From Claveliimonas monacensis (GTDB lineage Bacteria > Bacillota > Clostridia > Lachnospirales > Lachnospiraceae), in contig NZ_JADCKL010000013.1 in assembly GCF_014982975.1 (NCBI RefSeq), positions 1 to 64,000 on the forward strand: a stretch of 64,000 bases of DNA, written 5' to 3'. Shown here piece by piece: positions 62,998 through 64,000 of the stretch. A program made the translations under genes and the position numbers. Positions within the stretch are counted from its first letter, which is position 1. Every line of letters begins with the position of its first letter. The notes under the pieces are model-generated. The model had not been told where the DNA came from. It ran no database searches and was given only the letters and a program-made list of their open reading frames with translations.

Positions 62998-64000
62998 TCA
63001 GTTGTAGCCGAAATAAGTGGAAAAGCTGTAGCTGATCCCTCTTCGGAGGCTGCATCTGCTGTCAATCTCCATCTTTGTGATGCAGTGATCGATCCGAAAC
63101 CATTCCATTCCCTTTTCCAGCCGCATATGCTGTTCAATAAGATCCAGGCTGCGCATGGAGGCCTCGTCTGCACTGGTGAGAAAAAGCAGGATCTGCAGGT
63201 ACTCTTCATAATTCATACCACTTGCTGTATCCTTTCCCTCGTTCCACTCCCCGCCGCTTCCCAGCGTCAGAAGTCCGGAGAGCTGAAGCTGCCAGCTCTC
63301 ACTGTCTTTCACAAGAGGAACCCGGCTGCCGTTCAGCAAAGCCCGCAGGTCTGTCACGCTCTCCCCAAAGGACCAGGCAAAGAGGAGGGCCTGGGTAACT
63401 GCCTCCACGATAGCCGGTACAGCCAGGAGGGCACACATGGCCGCCGCCATAGCCGCTGCCTCTGCCCTCTTTACGCTGTCCGTCTGGATATAAGCAAAGT
63501 TGGACACGGTTCGAATGAGCAGCAGCTTCTGCACCGTCTTTTCCAGATTTTCCATGTCCGATGGCTGACCGCTGATCATATACTCCAGCTCATAGTCCAG
63601 TCCGCCTCCGCCCGGTTCCCTCTCTTCTCCTTCTTCCGGGACTGCCGAAGAAAAATGCTCCAGCAGATACACACCCAGCGCCAGTCTGGATATATCCCCC
63701 TGCTCTGCCACATCATCAAAACTGCCATATCCCTGTTCCAGCGCTCGTCCTGACGGCTGGTCGGAAAGAGAGATCCTCTTCTGGGATACCTGCCTGTCCC
63801 TGGGCATCACAAGAGAGAGAAGAGAAGACTTCTTCAGCTGTTCTACTGTATCCAGAGGATTGTTCTCGGCGGGAAGGCTCTGCTGCTGCCCTTCCAGAAG
63901 AGAGGAGAGTTCCCTTCCTTCCTCCTGTTCCTTCTCCTGGTAGAGCTTTATCTCCTCATCCTGGTTTTTCCAGATCTGCGCGTTTCCCAAAAGCCCTTCC
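62998..64000 (-). CDS. DUF5702-like protein of the Tad locus, truncated by window edge
   Basis: The frame is open to the right edge and upstream codons continue (EGLLGNAQIW), so the N-terminus lies outside the window. The visible 334 residues contain LENLEKTVQKLLLIRTVSNF-like helices, VKRAEAAAMAAAMCALLAVP and LFAWSFGESVTDLRALLNG, the pattern of DUF5702 proteins found with TadE genes. No function is known. It ends 72 bases before the next gene. Confidence 0.78.
   Translation of the reverse strand, partial: EGLLGNAQIWKNQDEEIKLYQEKEQEEGRELSSLLEGQQQSLPAENNPLDTVEQLKKSSLLSLVMPRDRQVSQKRISLSDQPSGRALEQGYGSFDDVAEQGDISRLALGVYLLEHFSSAVPEEGEEREPGGGGLDYELEYMISGQPSDMENLEKTVQKLLLIRTVSNFAYIQTDSVKRAEAAAMAAAMCALLAVPAIVEAVTQALLFAWSFGESVTDLRALLNGSRVPLVKDSESWQLQLSGLLTLGSGGEWNEGKDTASGMNYEEYLQILLFLTSADEASMRSLDLIEQHMRLEKGMEWFRIDHCITKMEIDSRCSLRRGISYSFSTYFGYN

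Overview
The window looks like chromosome of a Lachnospiraceae-type gut Firmicute (Clostridia). The backbone has fairly high GC, short Shine-Dalgarno-led genes and TTGACA/TATAAT promoters. It carries family-typical gene sets: a Na+-type V-ATPase in ntpFIKECGABD order, SigI/RsgI, a yaaO-holB-ricT-rsmI cluster, a Tad-like pilus locus and an S-box upstream of metK. No genus is claimed. I saw no tRNA, complete rRNA gene, CRISPR array or intact insertion sequence.

Positions 1-5533 are an AT-rich integrated element abutting the 3' end of lysS. It carries two tyrosine recombinases and a replication protein joining an HUH endonuclease to a superfamily 3 helicase, the layout of CRESS-DNA-virus-like bacterial plasmids. 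Around these lie two different repeat arrays, several hairpins, a candidate antisense RNA facing the rep leader, and an inverted-repeat region between the second integrase and lysS.

Positions 5534-20375 are housekeeping genes, almost all on the minus strand: greA-lysS; dusB, coaX, a small conserved gene and birA; argF with a possible arginine operator; an SPFH/NfeD membrane pair and a TrmH-type methylase; a two-component system; metK under a SAM riboswitch; murA; and a shikimate kinase.

Positions 20528-26157 hold the most interesting locus. sigI-rsgI reads leftward. Reading rightward is an operon of a lipoprotein whose ectodomain resembles that of RsgI and which carries five Asp-rich repeats, a VTC/CYTH polyphosphate-polymerase-like protein, a DUF4956 membrane protein and a CotH-family kinase. 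Both transcription units are preceded by the same unusual promoter signature (ACCCCG, 18-19 bases, CGTATTC). It resembles sigma-I promoters and suggests one shared regulon.

Positions 26186-35746 are dominated by the nine-gene V-ATPase operon. Its c-ring subunit keeps the residues of the Enterococcus hirae sodium site, and an odd 170-base insert with flanking repeats separates ntpB from ntpD.

Positions 35919-52173 contain trmL, a PurM/HypE-like protein, VanW, two overlooked small membrane proteins, a B12-binding radical SAM protein, a CdaR-like regulator, a sigma-like gene, a sugar-ABC ATPase and the operon pgi, yaaO-like, gmk-like, holB, ricT, trmN6-like, rsmI.

Positions 52300-64000 contain mtn, an Rpn-like nuclease, a TSCPD protein, a secreted protein, a sigma/anti-sigma pair split by a rightward murG, a HIT hydrolase, a soluble histidine kinase overlapping a rhomboid protease, and the start of a Tad-like pilus locus that runs off the right edge.
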